Source: Rhodoferax potami
GTDB taxonomy: Bacteria; Pseudomonadota; Gammaproteobacteria; Burkholderiales; Burkholderiaceae_C
Length of the DNA: 64,000 nt
Direction of reading: 5' to 3'
NCBI RefSeq assembly: GCF_032193805.1
Contig: NZ_JAVBIK010000001.1
Location: 1,633,001 to 1,697,000, forward strand
The position numbers were made by a program, and so were the translations under genes. Below the pieces are notes generated by a model. That model was not told the DNA's origin. It saw only the letters and a program-made list of their open reading frames with translations, and did not search any database. Positions 44,738-54,319 of the stretch are shown here, piece by piece; position 1 is the first letter of the stretch; each line of letters starts with the position of its first letter.

Positions 44738-45931
44738 TCATGAGAGCGCCTCGACAATCGCCTCATGCGTGCGACGAAGCCGGAGTGAAACGCGGCGCCA
44801 GTCGCCTGTTCCGACCGTGATGCAACGAACGTAATCTTCTTCGTCGAAAAGATCTAAGAGCTTCTCCCGGACCTTGGCCTGGTGTTGAGCGATCAAGGCT
44901 CGTGGGAATTTCGCCAGTGAAGTCGCCTGTGCTTCAAAGACCGCTCGATTGATCGGTCCGCGTTTACTTGCGTAGGCGGGATTGCGTCGGAATGCGTATT
45001 TGCCTAGGACACGAATCGCGTTCTCCATGGCGAGGTCGAATTTGTTATGCATATCGACGAGCTGGCTGTCGGCAAAGCTTGGGCCGCTTGCTGGCCGGCC
45101 GTCGATACGCTTCGTGAAGTCGGCGAGATAGGCATCAAGGCTCGAGAACTGTCGGTAGACTTCTTGGTCGAAATCCAGGAAGGCACAAAATCGAAGTGCC
45201 AGCTCCCGGTTCATCATCCGGCCGGTGTCGCGCACCCAACGCGATGGGTCTTCAGGGTCCTTGCGAAAGAAATTCCGCACAGTCGCCTCATCGAATGACG
45301 GAAGCTCGGACAACTCCAGCAGGAATTGACGCGACCGCTTGCGGCTCATCGCGTGGCGAATCTCCTGGGTGGAGAGGGGGCTGCCCAGAGTGTTTACTCT
45401 ACTGAAGATGTCGTACTTAACCTCATCGGGTGTCTGCGGTTCGATGATGTGGACGACGATCTGCGCGCTCCGGAAGCGTCGCATCGAAGCTTGATCGAGC
45501 TGCCCATATTTGAGGCCATCGAGATCCTTGAGGTACTCGAGATCGGCGGCGCTGAGTTCGTGACCATCGGCCATGAATAGAGAGATCGTCGACAGGCGCT
45601 GCACCCCGTCGACGACTTGGTAAGTGGCATCTTCCTCTTGATTGAAGTAGAACGCGGGCAATGGGATCCCGAGCAAGATGGACTCGATGAGACGGGTCCG
45701 CTGGCGACGCTTCCAGACGTATTCGCGTTGGAAGTCGGGGGACAGGTCTATTTCGTTCATCCGGATTTGATCGACGACTTCCCTAAGGGTGAAGTTCTTC
45801 GTCGTGATCCGGATCTTCGACGGATTCCACGGCTGGACGTTGAAATCCGCCCCTCCCGTGTCTTCGTCATCGACGGCATCTGGAGCGATTTCGTAGTCGC
45901 CATCAAATGGCGGATTAATGTCAGGTGTCAT
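44738..45931 (-). CDS. DUF262 (GmrS/ParB-like nuclease fold) protein
   Basis: A 397-residue protein with a DUF262 domain in its N-terminal half: LSPDFQREYVWKRRQRTRLIESILLGIPLP (about 63-92) leads to the signature at D108-G-V-Q-R112. Most family members have DGQQR, so V110 is a change within the putative nucleotide-binding or nuclease motif. DUF262 proteins occur in GmrSD-type restriction of modified DNA and related defence genes; no GmrD half (DUF1524) is seen. Start ATG 45931 fits homolog length; the frame continues upstream to 46156 without support. It is the cargo gene nearest the right end. Confidence 0.75.
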   Translation of the reverse strand: MTPDINPPFDGDYEIAPDAVDDEDTGGADFNVQPWNPSKIRITTKNFTLREVVDQIRMNEIDLSPDFQREYVWKRRQRTRLIESILLGIPLPAFYFNQEEDATYQVVDGVQRLSTISLFMADGHELSAADLEYLKDLDGLKYGQLDQASMRRFRSAQIVVHIIEPQTPDEVKYDIFSRVNTLGSPLSTQEIRHAMSRKRSRQFLLELSELPSFDEATVRNFFRKDPEDPSRWVRDTGRMMNRELALRFCAFLDFDQEVYRQFSSLDAYLADFTKRIDGRPASGPSFADSQLVDMHNKFDLAMENAIRVLGKYAFRRNPAYASKRGPINRAVFEAQATSLAKFPRALIAQHQAKVREKLLDLFDEEDYVRCITVGTGDWRRVSLRLRRTHEAIVEALS

Positions 45932-46264
45932 AGCTTGGTGACGACATGGAAGGTCTCTGTGGGTCGCGCGGAGGCCCATGAGCGGGTTATGGGCGCGATC
46001 GTTGAAATGCCATTGTGCACCCTGTAGCCATCGATGGCCTGCGGAAGGGCTGCCAGCGCCTAGCCAAAGGGTACATCGCCGCGAGCGCAATAGCTGTTTG
46101 TACTTCGCACACCGTGCTACAGGGCGATGTCTAACGTCCTTCGTGACCGACGGCACCCATCACTGATGGGGTTCTGGGGAGTGGCTACTGGCTAGACTGA
46201 AAGTACCTTGCGAACGACCGCTTGCAGGCGCCGAATTCGAGGAGGCGAAGGACCGCAACGGGTC
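45932..46264. other. 333-bp region upstream of the DUF262 gene
   Basis: Should contain the promoter of the DUF262 gene. No other gene or structured RNA is recognised. Confidence 0.4.
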
Positions 46265-46479
46265 GGAAGCATATCTGTGCCGCACGGAACCATAAGCGTT
46301 CCGTTTTGAAAATCGCTTTTAGATGAATCTGCGTCAGCAACGGGCTTTTTGACAGAAAACTGCCGCGTTTCAGCCTGAAACGTGAGGCTTTCCGAAGTCA
46401 CAGGTTGGAAGCATAAATGTTCCGCCCCCAAATGGAAGCATAAGTGGGCCTAAACGGCCCACTTATCGTTCCAGTGACA
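46265..46479. repeat. Transposon right-end repeats (putative TnsB sites)
   Basis: Sites on the plus strand: 46265-46282, 46286-46303, 46407-46424 and 46434-46450, all of the form GGAA(G/C)CATA followed by a variable stretch ending CCG or GCC. The outermost site (46456-46472) is in the opposite orientation and ends at the terminus CCAGTGACA. Sites 46434-46450 and 46456-46466 form a perfect 11-bp-arm hairpin (ATAAGTGGGCC, loop TAAAC). Same motif as at the left end. Confidence 0.7.
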
Positions 46480-46486
46480 AACAGTG

Positions 46487-46496
46487 TGTTTTTGAA
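46487..46496. other. Right half of the split insertion-site palindrome
   Basis: TGTTTTTGAA, reverse complement of 11344-11353. It lies 10 bp beyond the encoded CCA of tRNA-Arg and is probably half of that gene's terminator, broken by the insertion. Confidence 0.7.
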
Positions 46497-46505
46497 TCGT
46501 AAAAA

Positions 46506-46581
46506 TGGTGCGGCTGGCGGGGATCGAACCCACGACCCTTGGCTTCGGAGGCCAATACTCTATCCACTGAGCTACAGCCGC
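46506..46581 (-). tRNA. tRNA-Arg (anticodon CCG)
   Basis: Full cloverleaf on the minus strand. Acceptor GCGGCTG pairs with CAGCCGC, the anticodon stem TTGGC/GCCAA carries loop CTCCGAA with anticodon CCG, and the T arm is GTGGG-TTCGATC-CCCGC. The 3' CCA is encoded (46506-46508). The Tn7-like element sits about 25 bp beyond its 3' end. Confidence 0.97.
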
Positions 46582-46622
46582 AAGAGTGCATGGATTGTAG
46601 GTGGTTTCAGAAGGCCGACCGC

Positions 46623-46628
46623 TATAAT
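46623..46628 (+). promoter_or_regulatory. -10 element for the cytochrome c gene
   Basis: A perfect TATAAT lies 41 bp before ATG 46670. No good -35 is visible at 16-18 bp, so the promoter may need an activator or an extended -10. Confidence 0.45.
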
Positions 46629-46669
46629 TGCCAGCAGTTTGAAAGCCCCCGATTAATTTGAGGACACCC

Positions 46670-47194
46670 ATGAGCGACAACAGCCAAGCAACTGCGCACG
46701 AAGAAGACCACACGGGCCCCGTCAAAACCCCCAAGCAATTGCTGTTGGCGGCATTTTTCTCGTTTGTCATTCCGATCTTCGTGATCATTGGTTTGGTGTA
46801 TTACGTGACCTCGGCCAACAAGCCTGCTGCAGGCTCTGTGAATGTAGAAAAGGCTACTGCCGAGCGCATTCAAAAGGTCGGCATGGTAGAGATCCGCGAT
46901 GCCAACCGCGAGATGAAGTCCGGTGAAGAGGTCTACAAAGCCCAGTGCGCGGCCTGCCATGCAGTGGGCGCCGCCGGCGCGCCTAAGTTTGGCGATGCGG
47001 GCGCTTGGGGTGCACGCGTCAAGACGGGCTTCGATGCTCTGTACAACTCGGCCATCAAGGGCAAAGGCGCGATGGGTGCGCAGGCAGGCGGCGATTTTTC
47101 TGACTATGAGATCGGGCGCGCTGTTGTGTTCCTGGCGAACGCGGGTGGCGGCAAATTCGACGAGCCGAAGAAGCCAGAGCCGGCGGCGAAGTAA
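46670..47194 (+). CDS. Membrane-anchored c-type cytochrome (cytochrome c5 family)
   Basis: A 174-residue electron carrier. One N-terminal membrane anchor (LLLAAFFSFVIPIFVIIGLVYYV) is followed by a periplasmic linker and a class I cytochrome c domain with heme motif CAACH and a distal methionine candidate in GAMGAQAGGDF. Start ATG 46670 follows TGAGGAC. Such proteins pass electrons between bc1 complex and terminal oxidases or other acceptors. Ends in a Lys/Pro-rich tail. Confidence 0.88.
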   Translation: MSDNSQATAHEEDHTGPVKTPKQLLLAAFFSFVIPIFVIIGLVYYVTSANKPAAGSVNVEKATAERIQKVGMVEIRDANREMKSGEEVYKAQCAACHAVGAAGAPKFGDAGAWGARVKTGFDALYNSAIKGKGAMGAQAGGDFSDYEIGRAVVFLANAGGGKFDEPKKPEPAAK

Positions 47195-47208
47195 TCTTTC
47201 GCCCCATC

Positions 47209-47236
47209 AAAAAAGCCGACGCAAGTCGGCTTTTTT
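47209..47236. terminator. Bidirectional rho-independent terminator
   Basis: GCCGAC and GTCGGC form a stem around GCAA, with A-tract and T-tract on the two sides. It lies just after the cytochrome stop. Confidence 0.9.
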
Positions 47237-47268
47237 TGTTTCTAGCTCTTATGTAGCTTGCGCTCTCT

Positions 47269-47286
47269 GCTATTTATTTGATAGCA
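47269..47286. repeat. Intergenic palindromic repeat, copy 2
   Basis: Same 18-nt GCTAT-N7-ATAGC unit as at 5404, located between two convergent genes. Confidence 0.6.
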
Positions 47287-47295
47287 ATATTCAAA

Positions 47296-47832
47296 TCAGG
47301 CATGGGCTGTAAGCGGGCTGCGCACAAACCGGAAATGCGCAGCCAACCAGTCACTGGTGATTTCGCTGGGCACCCACACACCCTGCTCGACATGGGCGGC
47401 TGCGTGGGCCATATCCGCGGTGTGAACCAGTCCAATGCCCAATGTGGTTTGCAGGTACAGCAAGCCTTGCTCGTCGATATAGCTTTCCAACACAGACACA
47501 GGTGCACCCGTATGGGCGCGAACTTGTCCGTCAGGTTGAATGCGCCAGATCCAGGGCGTGTGCATCAGTTCGACATACACCCGCTGCGGCCCGTTCTGAA
47601 AGTACCAGCAACCCGATGCATCGGCGGCATAGTTCCGTTGGATAAAGTCGATCAGTTTTTCATGTTGCAAGCGGCTACCTCGTGCTTCCAAAACATGGGA
47701 GGCAAAGGCCCCACTGGCCTGCGCGGCGTCATCCCGCAGGTACCAATCGCCGCGTCCATCCAGCCCTAGCCAGCCATAGCAATCAGGCACGTTCGGCCAC
47801 TTGGCCATGGCTTGTTTCACGATGTCATCCAT
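47296..47832 (-). CDS. DUF2946-like conserved protein
   Basis: A 178-residue soluble protein starting MDDIVKQAMAKWPNVPDCYGWLGLDGRGDWYLRDD. I believe this is a DUF2946-type protein common in Comamonadaceae; the assignment is from memory. No catalytic motif. Start ATG 47832 overlaps the end of the upstream hydrolase gene by 8 nt, so the two are translated together. Confidence 0.75.
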   Translation of the reverse strand: MDDIVKQAMAKWPNVPDCYGWLGLDGRGDWYLRDDAAQASGAFASHVLEARGSRLQHEKLIDFIQRNYAADASGCWYFQNGPQRVYVELMHTPWIWRIQPDGQVRAHTGAPVSVLESYIDEQGLLYLQTTLGIGLVHTADMAHAAAHVEQGVWVPSEITSDWLAAHFRFVRSPLTAHA

Positions 47833-48838
47833 GGGCGCGCTCCCCGCCAGGCAATGCTGAAGCGAGCCAGTTGCCCACCGCCTCTGGCATGGTACGCACA
47901 TGACCCGGCACGTTTCCGTGTGGGAATCCGACATGGCCTCCATGCGCTGGTTGCCACAAGGTCACAAAGTCGCCAACATCAGCCTGCGAGGGAAGACTCC
48001 ACGCAGGCACAAAGGGATCGTTGCGCGCATTCACCACCAGCGCAGGTATGCGAATGCGTGGCAAGTGCGGCTTGGCGGAGCCGCGGGCCCAATAGTCTTC
48101 GGTACTGCTGAAGCCGTGGAGGGGCGCAGTGAACAGATTGTCAAACTCGTAGAGGTCTTTGGCGGCGCGCAAGGCGTCGCCATCAAACAAGCCGGGGAAC
48201 TGGGCCAGCTTTTGCAGCGCCTTGGGGACCATAGTGTTTAAGAACATGCGGGTGTACACCCACCGGTTGAAGCCGCGTCCGATGGCGTAGCCGCCTGCGG
48301 CAAGGTCGATGGGCGAACACACGGCCGCAACAGCTTGGGCCGTTTGGCCTGCTGTGTCACCGGCCTCCTCGGCCCATCGCAGCAGGGCATTGCCGCCCAA
48401 GGACACGCCGGCTGCGATGATGGGGCCCTGATGGCGTTTGCGGAACTGGTCGAGGATCCAGCCTATTTCTTCATAGTCTCCGGAGTGGTAGGCGCGTGGC
48501 GCCAGATTCAGCTCGCCGCTACAGCCCCGAAAATGGGGCACGGCGTAGGCATATCCCTGTGCGTGGGCATAGTCCGCAAAGGCTTCGGCGTAATGGCTGC
48601 GCGAGCTTCCCTCGAGCCCGTGAAACAGCACCAGGAGCGGGCGCTCTGCCAGTGCTGGTGTGACCAGCCAATCCACATCCACAAAGTCTTGGTCGGGGGT
48701 GCTCCAGCGCTCCCGGCGGTATTCCGGATACGGGCCGAAGACGCGTCGCGAGTACAAGGCCGGCCAAATGGTCTGGAGATTGCCACCCGGCAACCAAGCG
48801 GGCGCTACATAATTCATAGCGTTTGGCGCTTTTTTCAT
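47825..48838 (-). CDS. YheT-family alpha/beta hydrolase
   Basis: A 337-residue cytoplasmic hydrolase. The nucleophile elbow is GVSLGGN, the oxyanion region LFHGLEGSSRSHY, and the catalytic acid and histidine lie in NARNDPF and HGGHVGF. YheT-type proteins are esterase-like with unknown natural substrate. Starts at ATG 48838 (MKKAPNAMNY) or 48817 are both possible; neither has a clear ribosome-binding site. Confidence 0.85.
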   Translation of the reverse strand: MKKAPNAMNYVAPAWLPGGNLQTIWPALYSRRVFGPYPEYRRERWSTPDQDFVDVDWLVTPALAERPLLVLFHGLEGSSRSHYAEAFADYAHAQGYAYAVPHFRGCSGELNLAPRAYHSGDYEEIGWILDQFRKRHQGPIIAAGVSLGGNALLRWAEEAGDTAGQTAQAVAAVCSPIDLAAGGYAIGRGFNRWVYTRMFLNTMVPKALQKLAQFPGLFDGDALRAAKDLYEFDNLFTAPLHGFSSTEDYWARGSAKPHLPRIRIPALVVNARNDPFVPAWSLPSQADVGDFVTLWQPAHGGHVGFPHGNVPGHVRTMPEAVGNWLASALPGGERAHG

Positions 48839-48855
48839 GGGCGTGCTGCCGCTAT

Positions 48856-49311
48856 TCAATGGAGAACCTGTGGTGTTTGATGGTGCTGGGCTGCATCTTC
48901 AGGGCTCCCCGGGCTCGCGTGGTGTACGACGAGCCGCCAGCCTTGCGGAGTCTTGTGGTAGACGTTAGTAGCAACAACATGCGCTTTGCTAGGGCCTTCG
49001 GGCGTAAGAATCTCCACGGTTTCCAGCACATGGTGAACCGCACTGGCCAGGGACTCCACCCGACGAATATGTTCCGGCTTCACATGGATTGCCCCCCCGT
49101 GCGCGAACATCGCCTCGAATGCGGCGCGGATCGCACCCACGCCGATCAATCGGGTACCACCAGGATGGATACACGCGATGTCATCTTCGTCCGCCCAACA
49201 TGCCATCAGCTTGTCGATGTCGCCAAGCTGCATCGCTTCGTAGAAAGCGGCTTCAATTTCATCAGGCGTTCCGCCCATAGCGGCGTGCATTTTTGCTTGG
49301 TTTTTAGGCAT
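48856..49311 (-). CDS. SnoaL/NTF2-like small protein
   Basis: A 151-residue protein with the cone-shaped NTF2 fold pattern: FYEAMQLGDIDKLMACWADEDDIACIHPGGTRLIG (about 22-56) then a beta-rich half ending GWRLVVHHASP. Such proteins act as isomerases, ketosteroid-like hydratases or binding domains; function unknown here. Probably in one unit with the hydrolase downstream. Confidence 0.8.
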   Translation of the reverse strand: MPKNQAKMHAAMGGTPDEIEAAFYEAMQLGDIDKLMACWADEDDIACIHPGGTRLIGVGAIRAAFEAMFAHGGAIHVKPEHIRRVESLASAVHHVLETVEILTPEGPSKAHVVATNVYHKTPQGWRLVVHHASPGSPEDAAQHHQTPQVLH

Positions 49312-49390
49312 ATTCACATTCTCGCGTATCTGTCATGGTCCTGAAGGGTCAGGGGACAGTAGGATGAGCACTTCAGTTCAGGAGTTTTTC

Positions 49391-50023
49391 ATGGTGTATC
49401 GATACACAGCCCACAAAGGGAATTTGTTTGCACGGTTCACAGCGTATGCAGCCGCACTCGGATTTGCGCTGGTTTTGTCAGGCTGTGGGTACAACGAGTT
49501 TCAGCGCTTGGATGAACAGTCCAAGGCTGCTTGGAGCGAAGTGCTCAACCAATACCAGCGGCGCGCTGACCTGGTGCCCAACATCGTGGCCACCGTTAAG
49601 GGGGAAGCCGCTTTCGAGCAGGATACCCTTACCAAAGTGGTGGAGGCTCGCGCTAAGGCAACCAGCATGCAAGTGACTCCAGAGACTTTGAATAATCCGG
49701 AGGCTTTTTCCAAGTTTCAGAAGGCCCAGGGAGAACTGGGTGGAGCTTTGAGCCGACTGCTGGTAGTGAGCGAGCAGTATCCCAACTTGAAGGCGAACCA
49801 AGGCTTTAGTGATCTGCGTGTCCAACTGGAAGGAACCGAAAACCGCATCACGGTGGCCCGTAATCGTTACATCCAAAGTGTGCAGGACTACAACATCCTC
49901 GCGCGTAGCTTTCCTAGCAACCTCACGGCGTCCGTCCTAGGTTATCAGCCAAAACCCACTTTAGCGGTGGCGAATGAAGCAGCCATCACCGTACCACCGA
50001 CCGTGGACTTCGAGAAGAAATAG
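49391..50023 (+). CDS. lemA: LemA-family lipoprotein
   Basis: A 210-residue protein with lipobox LSGCG after an N-terminal hydrophobic stretch, so it is likely anchored in the membrane. The LemA core (YNEFQRLDEQSKAAWSEVLNQYQRRADLVPN) and long helices follow. Start ATG 49391 has AGGAG 6 nt upstream. It is followed 2 bp later by a TPM-domain gene, the usual LemA-TPM pairing. Confidence 0.92.
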   Translation: MVYRYTAHKGNLFARFTAYAAALGFALVLSGCGYNEFQRLDEQSKAAWSEVLNQYQRRADLVPNIVATVKGEAAFEQDTLTKVVEARAKATSMQVTPETLNNPEAFSKFQKAQGELGGALSRLLVVSEQYPNLKANQGFSDLRVQLEGTENRITVARNRYIQSVQDYNILARSFPSNLTASVLGYQPKPTLAVANEAAITVPPTVDFEKK

Positions 50024-50024
50024 C

Positions 50025-50942
50025 ATGGAACTGTGGAACCGATGGTCGCGCGGCCTCGTTACCTTGCTTTTTGGCATGGTGATGTGGGGCGTCGGGCTGG
50101 GGTCGCATGCCGCGAGTGTGATCGCCGTTCCTGCACTTCAGGCCCGGGTCATGGATACCAGTGGCACTTTACAAGCCGAGGAAATTCGGCAACTTGAAGC
50201 GGAGTTGGCTGCAATCGAGACGGATACAGGTAGCCAGTTGGTCATCTGGCTTTTGCCCAGCAGTGGCGCCGAGGACATTGCAGCGTTGGCCAACAGGGTG
50301 GCTAATGAGTGGAAGGTCGGTCGAAAGCTGGAGGGTGACGGCCTGCTGATCCTCGTAGCCAAGAACGACCGGCGGATTCGCATTGAAGTGGCCAAGGCTC
50401 TCGAAGGAGCCATTCCTGACGTGATGGCAGGGCGCGTGATCCAACAGCAAATGGCTCCACGTTTTGCGGCGGGAGACTACGTTGGCGGATTACGCAATGG
50501 CGTGGCGGCTTTGGCATCTTTGATAAAAGCGGAAGGGCTACCTGCCCCGCAAGGGCCTTCTGGTTCCGGGGCACACGCGCAGAGCTTCAATTGGGTGGAA
50601 CTTGGCGTATTTGTCTTCTTTGCCTCTGCCATCGGAGGCACGATGGCCCGGCGGGCCTTGGGCACTCGTCTTGGCTCTGCTGTGGTCGGAGTTTTATCGG
50701 CTGCATTGGTGTTTTATGTCACTCAATGGTGGCTGAGCTGCCTGATTGCGGGCGTAGGCGGCTTTATGCTTTCGATCATGATGAGTCGCGCTAGCACCAG
50801 ATCTATGGGTCACCATGCATCGGGCTTGTCTTTTGGCACCGGCACCACCTTCGGGCACGATGCGGGCGGCTCCTCTGCCGGTAACTTCAGATCGGGAGGC
50901 GGCGGCAGTTTTGGCGGTGGTGGCGCCTCAGGAGGTTGGTAA
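50025..50942 (+). CDS. TPM-domain membrane protein
   Basis: A 305-residue protein: N-terminal signal or anchor, TPM_phosphatase domain (about 35-160; VMDTSGTLQAEEIRQLEAEL, LLILVAKNDRRIRIEVAKALEG), two membrane helices (about 185-245), and a glycine-rich tail GGGSFGGGGASGGW typical of YgcG-like proteins. Together with LemA it probably acts in envelope or respiratory complex maintenance. Stop and next start overlap (TAATG). Confidence 0.9.
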   Translation: MELWNRWSRGLVTLLFGMVMWGVGLGSHAASVIAVPALQARVMDTSGTLQAEEIRQLEAELAAIETDTGSQLVIWLLPSSGAEDIAALANRVANEWKVGRKLEGDGLLILVAKNDRRIRIEVAKALEGAIPDVMAGRVIQQQMAPRFAAGDYVGGLRNGVAALASLIKAEGLPAPQGPSGSGAHAQSFNWVELGVFVFFASAIGGTMARRALGTRLGSAVVGVLSAALVFYVTQWWLSCLIAGVGGFMLSIMMSRASTRSMGHHASGLSFGTGTTFGHDAGGSSAGNFRSGGGGSFGGGGASGGW

Positions 50943-51457
50943 TGGAAATCCGCCTGCTTCGATGGATTAGACATCGCTGGTTGGACGACGCAGCCCTTCG
51001 ACTCCCTCACGGGATTGTCGAGCGCTTGGCCGAAGGAATTCGGCATTGTGAGCAGGGTCACAGCGCACAGGTTAGCCTACATATCGAAAGTTCGTTGCCA
51101 ACTTCCTACTTGTGGCGCAAGCAAGAAATGTCGGCACTGCTAGAAATACGTGCAAAGGATTTGTTTGCGTCCAAAGGCATTTGGGATACCGAAGAAAACA
51201 ACGGCCTGCTCATCTATCTTTGTCTAGCTGAACGTTCCGTGGAGCTTGTCTTTGATCGCGCAATACAACGTGCTATTGCTGCCGCCGAGTGGAAGTCAAT
51301 GCTGTCTCGAATGGCACAGCATGTGCAATCAAGCGATATTGAAGTGGGCATGCTCGAGTTGCTGGGTGAGATGTCGACGTTGCTGGCCGAACACTTTCCC
51401 GTCACTCAAGGTAGAACACTGACGAACGAGATCAGCGACACACCTACCCTCCAGTAG
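50942..51457 (+). CDS. Second TPM-domain protein
   Basis: A 171-residue protein with a shorter TPM domain (AQVSLHIESSLPT, LLIYLCLAERSVELVFDRAIQ) and no membrane segment. It is coupled to the preceding TPM gene by a 1-nt overlap. Probably a soluble partner of the same process. Confidence 0.88.
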   Translation: MEIRLLRWIRHRWLDDAALRLPHGIVERLAEGIRHCEQGHSAQVSLHIESSLPTSYLWRKQEMSALLEIRAKDLFASKGIWDTEENNGLLIYLCLAERSVELVFDRAIQRAIAAAEWKSMLSRMAQHVQSSDIEVGMLELLGEMSTLLAEHFPVTQGRTLTNEISDTPTLQ

Positions 51458-51472
51458 TGATGTTCAGCCCAT

Positions 51473-51501
51473 AAAAAAAGCCACCCGAGGGTGGCTTTTT
51501 T
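51473..51501. terminator. Bidirectional terminator between TPM gene and atpC
   Basis: GCCACCC and GGGTGGC pair around GA with A- and T-tracts on both sides; it serves the convergent lemA and atp operons. Confidence 0.9.
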
Positions 51502-51517
51502 GTTCAAGCAACAGAGC

Positions 51518-51934
51518 TTATTTCTTTTTCAAGAACTTGCGTGCTGCCGAGATCTCTGCGGCCATCACGGCGATTTCAGATTGGATACGGGCGATGTCGA
51601 TTTCGCTCTTGGCGTTCTTCAAGGCCTCTTCCGCAGCCGCTTTGGCAGCATTGGATTTTTCCTCGTCGAGATCCCTGCCTCGAATGGCCGTGTCAGACAA
51701 CACTGTCACGCAGTTAGGTTGCACTTCCAACAGACCACCGGCTACGAACACAAACTCTTCGCTGCCATCGGCTTTTTGAATGCGCACCGAGCCGGGCTTG
51801 ATGCGCGTGATCAGGGGCGTGTGGCGGGGCTTGATGCCCAGCTCGCCAGCCTCACCGGGAAGCGCCACGAAGACGGCTTCACCGGAGAAGATGGACTCTT
51901 CTGCACTGACCACATCAACGTGGATGGTGTTCAT
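51518..51934 (-). CDS. atpC: ATP synthase F1 epsilon subunit
   Basis: A 138-residue central-stalk subunit: N-terminal beta-sandwich ([34 protein letters not shown]) and C-terminal two-helix inhibitory domain. Last gene of the operon, 4 bp after atpD. Confidence 0.96.
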   Translation of the reverse strand: MNTIHVDVVSAEESIFSGEAVFVALPGEAGELGIKPRHTPLITRIKPGSVRIQKADGSEEFVFVAGGLLEVQPNCVTVLSDTAIRGRDLDEEKSNAAKAAAEEALKNAKSEIDIARIQSEIAVMAAEISAARKFLKKK

Positions 51935-51937
51935 GAC

Positions 51938-53368
<1,431 letters not shown>

Positions 53369-53411
53369 TTAAATCTTTAACAAAAACTCGGATGCTTCCG
53401 TGCGGACCGGT

Positions 53412-54290
53412 TTACACCGCCGCGGCACCGGCCACGATTTCCGACAACTCTTTGGTAATGGCGGCTTGGCGGGTCTTGTTGTAGACCAGCTTCAGTTCCC
53501 CAATCACGCTTCCGGCGTTGTCTGTCGCAGCCTTCATGGCCACCATGCGCGCTGATTGCTCAGACGCCATGTTTTCGGCCACTGCCTGGTACACCAGTGC
53601 TTCGACGTAACGGGTCAACAGATCGTCAATCACCGCTTGCGCATCGGGTTCGTAGATGTAATCCCAAGCGTGGTGGGAACCACTGGCTTGGGATTCAGCT
53701 TCCATCTGCGCAGCAGACAGAGGCAACAACTGTTGAACCACGGGTTCCTGCTTCATGGTGTTGATGAACTTGGTGTAGCACAGGTACACCGCATTCACTT
53801 CACCCTTGACGTACGCATCCAGCAATACTTTGACAGGCCCGATCAGCTTGTCGAGGTGGGGCGTATCGCCCAACTGGGTAGCGTGCGAAACCACTTTGGC
53901 GCCCACACGGTTCAAGAAACCCAAGCCCTTGTTACCGATCGCGACTGCTTGCGCCGAAACGCCTGCAGCCTGCAAATCACGCAGCTTGCCGGTCACGGAA
54001 CGCAGCACGTTGGTGTTCATGCCACCGCACAGACCCTTGTCTGTGGTGACGACGATAAACCCGGAGGTCTTAGCGTCGTTGGTCTGCATGAATGCGTGCG
54101 TGTATTCCGGATTGGCCTTGCCGAGGTTGGTAGCAATATTGCGAATCTTGTCGCTATACGGACGGGCAGCCCGCATCCGGTCCTGCGCCTTGCGCATTTT
54201 GGATGCAGCCACCATTTCCATGGCCTTGGTGATCTTCTTGGTGTTTTCCACCGATTTGATCTTGCCGCGTATTTCCTTACCTGCTGCCAT
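53412..54290 (-). CDS. atpG: ATP synthase F1 gamma subunit
   Basis: A 292-residue rotor shaft. N-terminal helix [30 protein letters not shown] and C-terminal helix [20 protein letters not shown], the two that form the coiled coil, are present. Confidence 0.97.
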   Translation of the reverse strand: MAAGKEIRGKIKSVENTKKITKAMEMVAASKMRKAQDRMRAARPYSDKIRNIATNLGKANPEYTHAFMQTNDAKTSGFIVVTTDKGLCGGMNTNVLRSVTGKLRDLQAAGVSAQAVAIGNKGLGFLNRVGAKVVSHATQLGDTPHLDKLIGPVKVLLDAYVKGEVNAVYLCYTKFINTMKQEPVVQQLLPLSAAQMEAESQASGSHHAWDYIYEPDAQAVIDDLLTRYVEALVYQAVAENMASEQSARMVAMKAATDNAGSVIGELKLVYNKTRQAAITKELSEIVAGAAAV

Positions 54291-54319
54291 ACAAGGCTCC
54301 TTGGGTCATCAGGTCGGAA

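Larger units (their letters stand above)
11355..46479. mobile_element. Tn7-like transposon with TnsAB fusion, about 35.1 kb
   Basis: Left end starts TGTCGCTGGAAC and right end, read inward, starts TGTCACTGGAAC; over 24 bases 19 match. Flanking bases are AACAT on the left and AACAG on the right (4 of 5); shifting by one base gives AAACA on both sides. Joining the flanks rebuilds a perfect palindrome after tRNA-Arg(CCG), so the insertion lies about 25 bp beyond that gene, as Tn7 lies beyond glmS. Internal genes are tnsAB, tnsC and tniQ plus cargo. Later insertions (one IS21, three IS66 copies and older remnants) and one inversion have altered it. No cas genes or CRISPR array are present, so it is not a CRISPR-associated transposon. 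Confidence 0.85.

Noticed and set aside
45932..46156. N-terminal extension of the DUF262 protein
   Set aside because: The 75 extra residues are Arg/Cys/Trp-rich without a ribosome-binding site and do not resemble family N-termini.
46192..46431. 79-codon minus-strand frame over the right-end repeats
   Set aside because: It is built from the repeated TnsB-like sites and has no protein-like features.
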